Position numbers and translations under genes: made by a program
Part shown: positions 17,359 to 26,277 of the stretch, piece by piece
Position numbering within the stretch: position 1 is the stretch's first letter
How the letters are laid out: each line of letters begins with the position of its first letter
The notes under the pieces: model-generated
The model's database searches: none
Told to the model about the DNA's origin: nothing
What the model saw: the letters and a program-made list of their open reading frames with translations, nothing else
Source: Chitinophagales bacterium
GTDB lineage: Bacteria > Bacteroidota > Bacteroidia > Chitinophagales > Chitinophagaceae
Assembly (NCBI GenBank): GCA_017303455.1
Contig: JAFLBM010000003.1
Location: forward strand, 124,001 to 188,000
Direction of reading: 5' to 3'
Length of the DNA: 64,000 nt

Positions 17359-18504
17359 ATGAAGCACCTTTTTCAATTCCTGCTCTTCAGCTTAATACTA
17401 TCGGCCTGTTCACCCACCAAACAAATTGAGAAACGCTATACACCCGATGATAAACTGGTCTTTGATCTTATTGAACGGTTAAAGAAAAATCCAAATGATG
17501 CAGAAGCCGCCAAACAATTACCCGAAGCGTATGAACAGGCGGCAGAAGTCCGTAAGAATATCAATAGTAATACCTTCAATAACATGAATGAAGGGGATCG
17601 CTGGATCGAGATCTCCAGGCAATTGCTGGTGGCACAGCAATTATACAGCGAGATCAAAGGAAACACAGTGATCAGTAAGATCATTCCCAATCCATGGGAC
17701 CCTACTGTAAAGATCCAGGAAGCCAAACAAAAAGCAGCAGAGGAGTATTACAACCAGGGACAGCGATACCTTACTTACAATAACCGGCCTTATGCCCGCA
17801 AGGCCTATGATATGTTTGTAAAAGCCAATAATGCGTATCCCAATTATAAAGATGTGCGGGAAATGATGGAGCAGTCGAAACTGCTTGCCACGATCAAAGT
17901 AGTGGTAAACCCCGTAAACTATGATAACTATGGCTGGAATTACTGGGGCTTTAATAATGATTACCTGCAATACAAGATCATCAGGGACCTGAACAATTCT
18001 TCGTACCGCGATGTAAAGTTTTATTCGGAAGATGAAGCCCGGAGATTGAATATCCGTCCCGACCGGATCGTGAACCTGGCCTTTACTGATCTTTATATCG
18101 GGCAGTTATTCAATGACCGGTATTCTATTGACCGCAGCAAACAAATAGAAGTGGGGCAAACCAAAACCAATCCACCGCAACCTATTTATGAAACGGTAAA
18201 AGCTACGGTGTATGTCACCCGCCGGGTATTACAAAGCCGGGCTTCCCTGGAATGCAGGATCTATGACTGGGCTTCCAACCGCAATATCTTATTTGACCGT
18301 TTCCCGGATAACAATACCTGGAAAGATGAATCGGCCCGCTATACCGGCGATAAAAGAGCCCTGGAACAATCGGACCGGAACCTGATCAATAACAGCAGTA
18401 ACATTAACCCGCCTTCCCGCAATGAACTGGCACAACGATTAATTGATAATTGTTATAACCAGTTGCTCTCCAGGATCAGGAACGGCGTAAGTTTTGATTA
18501 TTAA
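17359..18504 (+). CDS. Lipoprotein with helical repeat region
   Basis: A 381-residue lipoprotein: hydrophobic signal followed by LSAC at about residue 17. Residues 30-170 are helical with TPR-like character (AEEYYNQGQRYLTYNNRPYARKAYDMF split over two helices), and the C-terminal half is beta rich with TVYVTRRVLQSRASLECRIY. I do not recognise a named family. It would sit in the outer membrane facing the periplasm. It is followed at 38 nt by a DUF3078 outer-membrane protein and may be co-transcribed with it. Confidence 0.75.
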   Translation: MKHLFQFLLFSLILSACSPTKQIEKRYTPDDKLVFDLIERLKKNPNDAEAAKQLPEAYEQAAEVRKNINSNTFNNMNEGDRWIEISRQLLVAQQLYSEIKGNTVISKIIPNPWDPTVKIQEAKQKAAEEYYNQGQRYLTYNNRPYARKAYDMFVKANNAYPNYKDVREMMEQSKLLATIKVVVNPVNYDNYGWNYWGFNNDYLQYKIIRDLNNSSYRDVKFYSEDEARRLNIRPDRIVNLAFTDLYIGQLFNDRYSIDRSKQIEVGQTKTNPPQPIYETVKATVYVTRRVLQSRASLECRIYDWASNRNILFDRFPDNNTWKDESARYTGDKRALEQSDRNLINNSSNINPPSRNELAQRLIDNCYNQLLSRIRNGVSFDY

Positions 18505-18542
18505 TTACACAGTACTTATCAATAACACCAAAATAAATTCGT

Positions 18543-19472
18543 ATGAGAAAGAAGATGATGCTGGCAGCAGCATTGAGTTTATGCCTGCTATCCATGGCCC
18601 AGGATGAAACCGTGAAAAGTCTGAAAACAGAATCTGCCAAGTCAATAAAGAAAGACCCTGCTGATACCAGTAACAAAAGATGGAAGAAAGGAGGTTTGTA
18701 CAGCCTCAATGTATCACAGGGTTCACTGAGTAACTGGGCTGCCGGGGGTGATAACTTTTCTTTATCTGTTAATTCACTGCTTAGCTTATTTGCTTTCTAT
18801 AAAAAAGATAAACACAGCTGGGATAATACCTTTGACTTTAACCTGGGTTATGTAAACACCACCAGCCTCGGCAGCCGGAAAAATGATGACCGCTTTGACT
18901 TCTTATCGAAGTATGGCTATGCATTAAATCCCAAACTCAATGTATCCGGCCTGTTTAACCTGCGGTCACAATTTTTTAAAGGCTATACCTTCCCCAATAA
19001 TGTAAAGACCTATGCTTCCACTTTTATGGCACCGGGTTATATATTAGTAAGCCCGGGTCTTGATTATAAACCAGTAAAAGATCTTTCCATCTTTGTATCT
19101 CCTGCTACGGCCCGCTGGGTGATCGTAAGAGATACGGCTCTTGCTAACAAAGGGCTCTATGGTGTTGATCCGGGAGAAAAAAGTAAACTTGAAATCGGTG
19201 CTTTTGCCAGCATCAGTTATATGAAAGAGATCAGCAAGAACATTACTTATAAAGGAAGACTTGATCTTTTTTCCAATTACAGGAACAAACCTCAAAACGT
19301 TGACCTGTTTATGTCCAATGTACTGAATGTAAAACTGTCCAAAGTATTATCTGCTACCTGGGGTGTTGACCTGATCTATGACGATGATGTACGGTTATTC
19401 GGACCCAACCAGCGTTCTGCCGCCCTTCAGGTGAAATCATTAGTGGGATTAGGTTTATTGGTTAAGTTCTGA
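18543..19472 (+). CDS. DUF3078 domain-containing outer-membrane protein
   Basis: A 309-residue protein with a signal peptide (to about residue 19) and the DUF3078 pattern: WKKGGLYSLNVSQGSLSNWA near 46-65, then alternating beta-strands with aromatic girdle residues through the C-terminal phenylalanine (GLGLLVKF), as in outer-membrane barrels. Function of the family is unknown. It lies 38 nt after the lipoprotein gene on the same strand. Confidence 0.85.
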   Translation: MRKKMMLAAALSLCLLSMAQDETVKSLKTESAKSIKKDPADTSNKRWKKGGLYSLNVSQGSLSNWAAGGDNFSLSVNSLLSLFAFYKKDKHSWDNTFDFNLGYVNTTSLGSRKNDDRFDFLSKYGYALNPKLNVSGLFNLRSQFFKGYTFPNNVKTYASTFMAPGYILVSPGLDYKPVKDLSIFVSPATARWVIVRDTALANKGLYGVDPGEKSKLEIGAFASISYMKEISKNITYKGRLDLFSNYRNKPQNVDLFMSNVLNVKLSKVLSATWGVDLIYDDDVRLFGPNQRSAALQVKSLVGLGLLVKF

Positions 19473-19535
19473 ATAACCCGTTACCAGCTTATTAAATGCG
19501 ACGTTGATCCGGACAAGGCATTTTCCATTCCCGCC

Positions 19536-19543
19536 TATCTTTG
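19536..19543 (+). promoter_or_regulatory. -7 element of trmB, predicting a leaderless mRNA
   Basis: TATCTTTG ends 7 nt before the ATG at 19551. In Bacteroidota transcription begins about 5-8 nt after this box, at or next to the start codon. Confidence 0.6.
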
Positions 19544-19550
19544 CAGGCGC

Positions 19551-20436
<886 letters not shown>

Positions 20437-20462
20437 GGTCCGCACAAACTTTATTTTATTGC

Positions 20463-20852
20463 ATGCCGGCAAAAAAGAAATCATCTGCAAAACTGAAATC
20501 GGTAAAACCTTCCGGGAAAAGAGAGGAAAGTTTTTTTGAACTGGTTTATGAAGTGGCCCGGCAAATCCCCAAAGGAAGGGTGACTTCCTATGGAGCGATT
20601 GCAGCTTGTTTGGGAACCAAGCTTTCTGCAAGGATGGTAGGCTGGGCCATGAACGGGGCCGGTAAGGTGAAACCCAAAGTGCCTGCGCACCGGGTGGTGA
20701 ACAGGAATGGTATGCTCAGCGGGAAATTTCATTTCAAAACACCGGATGCGATGGAAAATCTCCTGGAGAAAGAAGGCATCAAAGTAAAAAATGATACCGT
20801 AGTTGATTTTGATAAAAAATTCTGGAACCCTGCTGAAGAACTGGGCTTCTGA
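20463..20852 (+). CDS. Alkyltransferase-like (ATL) DNA-binding protein, MGMT family
   Basis: A 129-residue protein with only the C-terminal DNA-binding domain of O6-alkylguanine-DNA alkyltransferases: VARQIPKGRVTSYGAIA near residue 28, GWAMNG near 60 and PAHRVVNRNG near 76. The catalytic cysteine of the PCHRV motif is alanine here, so it cannot accept alkyl groups; ATL proteins instead flip alkylated bases and hand the lesion to nucleotide excision repair. An N-terminal lysine-rich extension of about 20 residues precedes the domain. It is 26 nt after the Cys-rich gene. Confidence 0.9.
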   Translation: MPAKKKSSAKLKSVKPSGKREESFFELVYEVARQIPKGRVTSYGAIAACLGTKLSARMVGWAMNGAGKVKPKVPAHRVVNRNGMLSGKFHFKTPDAMENLLEKEGIKVKNDTVVDFDKKFWNPAEELGF

Positions 20853-20891
20853 TTATGACAACCAGGCAATGCTTATTATTTTCGTACTGCA

Positions 20892-21311
20892 ATGGCAACA
20901 GCAACCGCTTTTGACACACTCACCAACCGGCAAAAAGATATTTGCAGTTATGGAGGGGCTTTCGGCATACTTCTGTCACTGACTTGCCTTATCCAGCATA
21001 TGATGATCACCCGGACCCACTGGCTTACTTTTGTGATGCTGTGCATTTATTTTTTTGCCACCCTTGCTTTCTTCCTGCTGGCTCTTCAAAAAAATATCGC
21101 CCCGTTATTACTCATCACCAGTACGGTATTTGCCTTTATTGCACAAGTGATCCTGATGAGACATGCCTTATTCTCTTTAGTAGTGGTATTACTGCTGCTA
21201 TACCATGTAGTAGTGGTTGTCATACTATATGTGGAGCAGATACCGAAACGGCTTAAACTGAAGGCACAATTACTCAGGCAGGAAGAAGAGAATTGGAGAG
21301 ATAAGATATAG
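20892..21311 (+). CDS. Small four-helix membrane protein, unknown
   Basis: A 139-residue protein with four hydrophobic segments, about residues 18-36, 43-64, 68-87 and 92-115, and a charged C-terminal tail (IPKRLKLKAQLLRQEEE). No family recognised. It starts 39 nt after the ATL gene and may be the last gene of the trmB group. Confidence 0.7.
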   Translation: MATATAFDTLTNRQKDICSYGGAFGILLSLTCLIQHMMITRTHWLTFVMLCIYFFATLAFFLLALQKNIAPLLLITSTVFAFIAQVILMRHALFSLVVVLLLLYHVVVVVILYVEQIPKRLKLKAQLLRQEEENWRDKI

Positions 21312-21324
21312 TAGTTTACTACTG

Positions 21325-21636
21325 CTAAATAGCATCCCCAATAAAATACCGTAAACCCCAGAAATACAGAACGATTGAAAGGATAAAATAGATCCCGGTT
21401 TTATACTCTTTCTCAAAAAATAAATCAATCCCGGCAACAAGTACAATTAACAGGTTTATATAATTAGCATAAAAAAGGAAACCCATCAATGGTGTAATAA
21501 TATTAATTATCCATGAGGAATTTGCAGATGAAGCTCCTGCTGGTAAAACCGAAGAAAGCATCAATATGCCTATAAACAAAAGCAAGCAAGCGGCTGAAAA
21601 ATATCCAATTTTTTTAATCCAGGCTGTCATATTCAT
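21325..21636 (-). CDS. Small membrane protein, unknown
   Basis: About 103 residues with three or four membrane segments (IGYFSAACLLLFIGILML; PLMGFLFYANYINLLIVLV; IYFILSIVLYFWGL). The ATG at 21636 is preferred over a non-ATG start 24 nt upstream. No family recognised. It is convergent with the preceding membrane protein gene at 14 nt and is not clearly linked to the respiratory operon, which ends 86 nt upstream of its start. Confidence 0.6.
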   Translation of the reverse strand: MNMTAWIKKIGYFSAACLLLFIGILMLSSVLPAGASSANSSWIINIITPLMGFLFYANYINLLIVLVAGIDLFFEKEYKTGIYFILSIVLYFWGLRYFIGDAI

Positions 21637-21721
21637 TGTTGGATAGTTATAGTAAAACAACTAATAAAACCTTTCAGCCTTTAAAAATATTCTCATTTGT
21701 TCCGGAGATTTTATGCGCTGT

Positions 21722-22264
21722 TTAATTATAATACGGACTGATCATCAGGTAAACAACCACCCCTGTTACCGCTACATAAAACCAGATCGGCCAGGTGATC
21801 TTTGCCAGTCGTTTATGCTCCGGCCATTCACCGATCATAGCCCTGTAAGCAGTAAACAATATAAAAGGAAGTATCAATCCGGCCAGTGGAATATGGGTAA
21901 AGAGAATAATGTAGTAGACCATCTTCATGGTTCCTTCTTCGCCGAATTTGGTTTCCCCGGCAAAAAGGTGATGGCAGATATAGCTTACCAGGAAGAGGAT
22001 AGAAAGCACCATCGCCGACAGCATCATCCTCTTATGGAGCTGATACTTCTTGCTCTTAACAGCAACCAGTGCGGCTACTAATAAAACGGCCACACAAGAA
22101 TTGATCACTGCGTTGATCGTGGCAAACAGATGCATATCAAAGCCAAGATCTGCTTTCACGGTAATTCGCCCCAATGCCACGACCGCCATAAAAACGATCG
22201 CCGAAAAGGTGAAGATCAGGACTTTTGCTTTACGATCATTTTTTTTCCAGGCTGCTTGTAACAT
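21722..22264 (-). CDS. DUF420 membrane protein, likely oxidase assembly factor
   Basis: A 180-residue protein with five predicted helices and conserved histidines (ATINAVINSCVAV, KRMMLSAMVLSILFLVSYICHHLF, THIPLAGLILPF). DUF420 includes CtaM of Firmicutes, needed to mature heme A-type oxidases. It is the last gene of the act-cox operon and overlaps the SCO gene by 29 nt, which supports an assembly role. That role in this lineage is inference. Confidence 0.85.
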   Translation of the reverse strand: MLQAAWKKNDRKAKVLIFTFSAIVFMAVVALGRITVKADLGFDMHLFATINAVINSCVAVLLVAALVAVKSKKYQLHKRMMLSAMVLSILFLVSYICHHLFAGETKFGEEGTMKMVYYIILFTHIPLAGLILPFILFTAYRAMIGEWPEHKRLAKITWPIWFYVAVTGVVVYLMISPYYN

Positions 22265-23063
22265 CCGTATTCTTTTTTCTCAGTAAATAAAATAAAAAAC
22301 CGACCAGAGCAATGGCTACGAGGAAAACAACAGCCATCAGTTGAAGTTTACCCGCAAAGAAACTTTTTCTCCCGGGATTTTTCTCCATTGTCAGCATGAC
22401 CAGATTACGGGAAAGATCGGACAGGGAGGCTGAGTCAAGTCCGTCATAATATCCTCTCACATGCCGCATACTGTCAATGAGGATAAATTTATCGCTGTGT
22501 ACAAAATTAGTATCAATGATACCCCCATCTTCCACGCCCACCTTCATTTCATGCAATGCCAGGTCATAGATCATTTTCTTATCTCCTGTCAGCAACCACC
22601 ATTTTTCCGGGTCTATCTGAAAACGGTCAGCCCAGTATTTTAACCGCTCCACCGAATCCCGTTCCGGGTCAATGCTGAAAGAAATAAAATGCACCAGGTC
22701 GTTGGTTTTATCACCCACTCGTTTTCCGTTATGAATAGACTGCTGCAGTCTCCGCATATTGCGGGTCATGGGCGGGCAGATGGTGGGGCAATGCGTAAAG
22801 AAGAGATCCGCCACCACTATTTTCCCTTTCAGGCTGTCCCAGGTGATCGTTTGGCCTAATTGGTTGGTTAGCTTAAAATCGCCTATTGTATGCCACAGCG
22901 TATCATTATAAATTTTTCCTTTCTCCGTTCGGGTGATGGTAGAATCCGGGAGGTAATGCCGGGGCATCAGTACGTTTGACTCACTATAACTCTTTACAAT
23001 AAAATAGCCCAGCAGGGGAAGCAGCAGGGCAATCAGGATAGCATATAATGCATTCTTGTTCAC
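22236..23063 (-). CDS. SCO1/SenC family copper chaperone
   Basis: About 275 residues. An N-terminal anchor helix is followed by a thioredoxin-like domain with the copper-binding CPTIC (CxxxC) in ADLFFTHCPTICPPMTRN, the partner histidine in FVHSDKFILID, and unusually a second helix at the C-terminus (LMAVVFLVAIALVGFLFYLL). SCO proteins deliver copper to the CuA site of oxidase subunit II. No ATG exists before the anchor: the GTG at 23063 is chosen (gives MNKNALYAIL), with TTG at 23090 as the alternative. Confidence 0.9.
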   Translation of the reverse strand: MNKNALYAILIALLLPLLGYFIVKSYSESNVLMPRHYLPDSTITRTEKGKIYNDTLWHTIGDFKLTNQLGQTITWDSLKGKIVVADLFFTHCPTICPPMTRNMRRLQQSIHNGKRVGDKTNDLVHFISFSIDPERDSVERLKYWADRFQIDPEKWWLLTGDKKMIYDLALHEMKVGVEDGGIIDTNFVHSDKFILIDSMRHVRGYYDGLDSASLSDLSRNLVMLTMEKNPGRKSFFAGKLQLMAVVFLVAIALVGFLFYLLRKKNTDVTSSLEKK

Positions 23064-23191
23064 GGGTTCATTTTTCTGATGAATGATCAATTCTTGCTGT
23101 TTTCAGCAAAGTATAAAATCAAAAACCATTGTCCTGCTAATAACGGTTCAGCTAAGACAATGGTTTTGGTAAAAATTTCTGTTCTTATCTT

Positions 23192-23686
23192 CTATTGCTT
23201 GCCCCCGGCATCGGCAGGTTTTGGCTCTTCCGCTTTCTTATGATGGTCAGCCGGCATGGTTGACTCCTGGAAATGTTTGTCGTATTTATTACGGAGGTTC
23301 TTATAAGAGTTGCCGTCTGCAACAAAGGCAATAATAAACCAGATAAACAACATCAGCGGCACAACGATGGTCATGATCATGTTCCGGATCTCATCACCGA
23401 GGTGCATGAAAACAGATACGATATAATAAGCTTTCGCTAAGGTGAGGATACAAACAGCCCCTTTGAACATCAGCACCAGCAATGCATTCGGGTTCTCCCC
23501 TTTGTGAATAGTGTATATCGCCAAACCGATAGCCAGCTCAATGATAGTGATCACCGATAACAGGATCGTTGTCTTACGAACCTTCTTTTTAAAGGCGGCG
23601 TCATCTTCATGATGCTGATGAAAACTAACTTCAGGGTAGGCCGCTGAAGAAGAAATATGTTTTGTTGGATCAAAATGAGTACTCAT
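23192..23686 (-). CDS. coxD: Cytochrome c oxidase subunit IV family protein
   Basis: A 164-residue protein with a histidine-rich cytoplasmic start, three membrane helices (TTILLSVITIIELAIGLAIY; LMFKGAVCILTLAKAYYIVS; MTIVVPLMLFIWFIIAFVAD) and the subunit IV motif KAYYIVSVFMHLGDE. It stabilises the oxidase core. The lysine- and proline-rich tail (KKAEEPKPAD) is common in Bacteroidota versions. It lies between the SCO gene and the first subunit III gene. Confidence 0.9.
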   Translation of the reverse strand: MSTHFDPTKHISSSAAYPEVSFHQHHEDDAAFKKKVRKTTILLSVITIIELAIGLAIYTIHKGENPNALLVLMFKGAVCILTLAKAYYIVSVFMHLGDEIRNMIMTIVVPLMLFIWFIIAFVADGNSYKNLRNKYDKHFQESTMPADHHKKAEEPKPADAGGKQ

Positions 23687-23710
23687 AATCTAAATAGCTT
23701 CAAAAATTAA

Positions 23711-24583
23711 TTAAATAAGATAAAAACAAAGGAATACGAATACCCAAACAAGGTCTACAAAGTGCCAGTACAACCCGGCCTTTTCGATCATCAGGTAATG
23801 GCCTCTTTTCTGGAACACATCTTTCTGTGTCATGATCAGCATGATTATATTGATCACCACACCGGAGAATACATGGAAACCGTGGAAACCGGTGATACCA
23901 TAGAAATAACCGCCGAAAGCTACCGGCCCGTTTTCACGGATATGCAAATCAGCCGTATTAACCATGCCCATCAGTTTCTCATGTGACATACCAGCTAATT
24001 GCTCGTGTGAAAAAGAATGGTCATGTGAGCTTACTATCTGCACCAATGTTTCATGTGATGTATTCTTCAGGGCATCGGCTACGGCAGAGGCGGAGGCAAG
24101 GTCACCCCAGGGGTTTACGGTTGTTGTTTGTCCCACCATTTTGATCTGCCCGTCAATCAGGGTAGCATGCTCACCAGTGATCAGGTGATGCCACTCCCAT
24201 GCCTGGCAGCTTAAGAAGGCCAGACCACCTACAATCGTCCAGGCCAGCCATTTCACAACAGCTTGTTTGTCTCCTTTATGCCCGGCATGTACAGCCAGCA
24301 CCATAGTAACAGAACTGATGATGAGAATAAAGGTCATCACACTCACAAAAGCCAGTGGCAGGTTAGCATGACCGGCTCCGGGAAATGCATTAAAGACCAC
24401 GTTCGGATCCGGCCAGAAGTTCTGGCTGAATCGGATAGAACCATAAGAGATCAGGAATGCACCAAAGGTGAACGCATCACTCATCAAAAAATACCACATC
24501 ATCAATTTACCATACTCCATGTTGAAGGGGCTTTTACCGCCACTCCACCATTTCGTCTGATGCACATTTGCTGTTGTCGCCAT
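23711..24583 (-). CDS. coxC: Cytochrome c oxidase subunit III (longer paralogue)
   Basis: A 290-residue heme-copper oxidase subunit III with seven helices. The ATG at 24583 gives MATTANVHQTKWW; an upstream extension is unlikely since it would run back into the preceding gene's end. Typical features are KLMMWYFLMSDAFTFGAF in the first helices, GFHGFHVFSGV and YWHFVDLVWVFVFL at the end. A loop of about 75 residues with DHSFSHEQ is an insert compared with the short paralogue next to it. Seven-helix subunits III protect the active site from turnover damage. Confidence 0.92.
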   Translation of the reverse strand: MATTANVHQTKWWSGGKSPFNMEYGKLMMWYFLMSDAFTFGAFLISYGSIRFSQNFWPDPNVVFNAFPGAGHANLPLAFVSVMTFILIISSVTMVLAVHAGHKGDKQAVVKWLAWTIVGGLAFLSCQAWEWHHLITGEHATLIDGQIKMVGQTTTVNPWGDLASASAVADALKNTSHETLVQIVSSHDHSFSHEQLAGMSHEKLMGMVNTADLHIRENGPVAFGGYFYGITGFHGFHVFSGVVINIIMLIMTQKDVFQKRGHYLMIEKAGLYWHFVDLVWVFVFLCFYLI

Positions 24584-24620
24584 GTTAGTTGTCTTTATTA
24601 ATTTCTTTATGTCTTTATAC

Positions 24621-25190
24621 TTAACCGATGACGAGGAAGAATACCAGCAGGTAGATCCATAATCCATCTACAAAATGCCAGTATGTTGCTGCTACCTCCA
24701 CCGGTACTGAACTATATGTTTTCGTTTTTCCAAAGAACGCTTTGATAAACATCACGATCAAAGCAACAATACCACCCAGCACATGCAACGCATGCAAACC
24801 AAAGATCACATAGAGGAATTGTCCGCCTCCTGCTCCTTTAAAGGTTATTTGCTGATCCCACAACTCTCCAAACCCCAGCCACTGAAACACGATAAAAAGA
24901 ACTCCGAGTACCAGCGTCGTTGCAATCAGCGACCTGTACCTGCCCATCTCCCGTTGCCGAAAAGCCCTTAGTGCCATTTGAATGGCCAGGCTGCTCAGCA
25001 GGATCGCCACGGTTGAATACCAAAAGAACTTCGGCATTTCCTCCACCCCCTGCCAGTTGGCCTGGTTGCTTTTTACGATAAAAGCACTGGTCAGACCTGC
25101 AAACATCATCAGGATGCTTGCGATAGCAACCCACAAGGTGAACTTGTGCGGATGAAGTTTTTTTCGTTGTTGATCTGTCACTATATCCAT
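24621..25190 (-). CDS. Cytochrome c oxidase subunit III (shorter paralogue)
   Basis: A 189-residue subunit III-like protein with five helices, ending in ATYWHFVDGLWIYLLVFFLV and containing FGLHALHVLGGIVALI. It is shorter than the neighbouring paralogue and lacks its large loop. Two adjacent subunit III genes are usual in Bacteroidota act-cox clusters. It begins 16 nt after heme O synthase ends, within the operon. Confidence 0.9.
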   Translation of the reverse strand: MDIVTDQQRKKLHPHKFTLWVAIASILMMFAGLTSAFIVKSNQANWQGVEEMPKFFWYSTVAILLSSLAIQMALRAFRQREMGRYRSLIATTLVLGVLFIVFQWLGFGELWDQQITFKGAGGGQFLYVIFGLHALHVLGGIVALIVMFIKAFFGKTKTYSSVPVEVAATYWHFVDGLWIYLLVFFLVIG

Positions 25191-25206
25191 CTCACTTTTA
25201 TTGTTA

Positions 25207-26082
25207 TCAAGCTTTACTCATTAATAAGGCCAGCAATACCACCGGCAAATACATATAACTTCCAAACATCACTCTTCTTGCTGAGCTCACATCCATTTTT
25301 TTGTATAAACTGATACAACGCCACAACATAAAAAAATTTGCCAGCAGTATCAGCACCAAACTTATTATCCCGGTTATTCCATCGTAGCTGCTCATTCCTG
25401 TAAAATAGGGCAGCACAGTGACCGGGAACAACAACAGGGAATACATGATCGTCTGCAGTGCCGTGAACTTTGTCGGGCCTTCATCAGCAGGTAATAATTT
25501 AAATCCCACAGATGAATAATCCCGGTGTGCCACCCAGGCAATCGCCCAGAAATGGGGAAATTGCCAGAAGAACTGGAAGGCAAACAAGATCCAGCCACCG
25601 GTTGACAACTGGTCATCTCCCGCTGTCCAGCCGATCAAACAAGGCAATGCTCCCGGAACTGCTCCCATCAATACCGCAATTGAATTGACTTTCTTCAATG
25701 GCGTATAGATAAAAGCATACAGGAACAAACTAAATGCTGCCAAACCTGCCGACAACCAGTTGAAATAATAACCAAGAATAAAAACACCCAGCGCACCGGT
25801 TATGACAGCGAAGACCCAGCCTTCTGTCGCACTCATCCTTCCAGCCGCTACCGGCCTTGTGGAAGTCCGCTTCATTTGTGCATCGGTATCTTTTTCAACT
25901 ACCTGGTTGATGGCATTGGCACTGCCTGTAACCAGCATCCCACCTGCAAAGAGCAAAACGATCATCACCCAATCATACTCCACCACTTTCGGTGCCAGCA
26001 GGTAACTGATCACACTGCTGAACACCACCATTATACTCAGCGAAAGTTTGATTAACTGTAAATAATCTTTAATCTTCCTCAT
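25207..26082 (-). CDS. cyoE: Protoheme IX farnesyltransferase (heme O synthase)
   Basis: A 291-residue UbiA-family enzyme with about nine helices. The farnesyl-diphosphate/Mg binding motif NAINQVVEKDTDAQMKRT is near residues 56-73, and the second cytoplasmic loop has HRDYSSVGFKLLPADEG near 184. It converts heme B to heme O, the precursor of the oxidase heme A. Placed between coxA and the subunit III genes; the 194-nt gap to coxA contains repeats, so a separate promoter is possible though none is clear. Confidence 0.95.
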   Translation of the reverse strand: MRKIKDYLQLIKLSLSIMVVFSSVISYLLAPKVVEYDWVMIVLLFAGGMLVTGSANAINQVVEKDTDAQMKRTSTRPVAAGRMSATEGWVFAVITGALGVFILGYYFNWLSAGLAAFSLFLYAFIYTPLKKVNSIAVLMGAVPGALPCLIGWTAGDDQLSTGGWILFAFQFFWQFPHFWAIAWVAHRDYSSVGFKLLPADEGPTKFTALQTIMYSLLLFPVTVLPYFTGMSSYDGITGIISLVLILLANFFMLWRCISLYKKMDVSSARRVMFGSYMYLPVVLLALLMSKA

Positions 26083-26129
26083 CTCACTTTCGCTTGTTAT
26101 ATAAAGAACATTAAAATTATGTTCCCAAC

Positions 26130-26246
26130 ATTTATTCTCCCGTCAGCTTCGTTGCGTCGCACCCTTGTACTTCCTGTTCGCTACTGAGCTCGACGAAGTA
26201 CCAGCTTTTACAACGTCTTTCATTTTTTCAAAAACCGGGCTCTCAT
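26130..26246. repeat. Intergenic repeat-rich segment between coxA and cyoE
   Basis: The segment has an inverted repeat, GTACTTC (26167-26173) with GAAGTAC (26195-26201), and a GC-richer composition than nearby spacers. It does not code and has no terminator T run. It resembles an interspersed repeat relic. Confidence 0.4.
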
Positions 26247-26277
26247 AAGCCCCTCCTGCGGAGGGGTTGGGGAGGCC
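26247..26277. repeat. Interspersed palindromic repeat, copy 1
   Basis: CCCCTCC-TGC-GGAGGGG hairpin followed by TTGGGGAGGCC. It abuts the coxA stop codon. A nearly identical copy lies inside the histidine kinase gene at 45860-45891. Confidence 0.75.

Noticed and set aside
26247..26277. Terminator of coxA
   Set aside because: The hairpin is strong but on the minus strand no T run follows, and a close copy lies inside a coding sequence; an interspersed repeat fits better.
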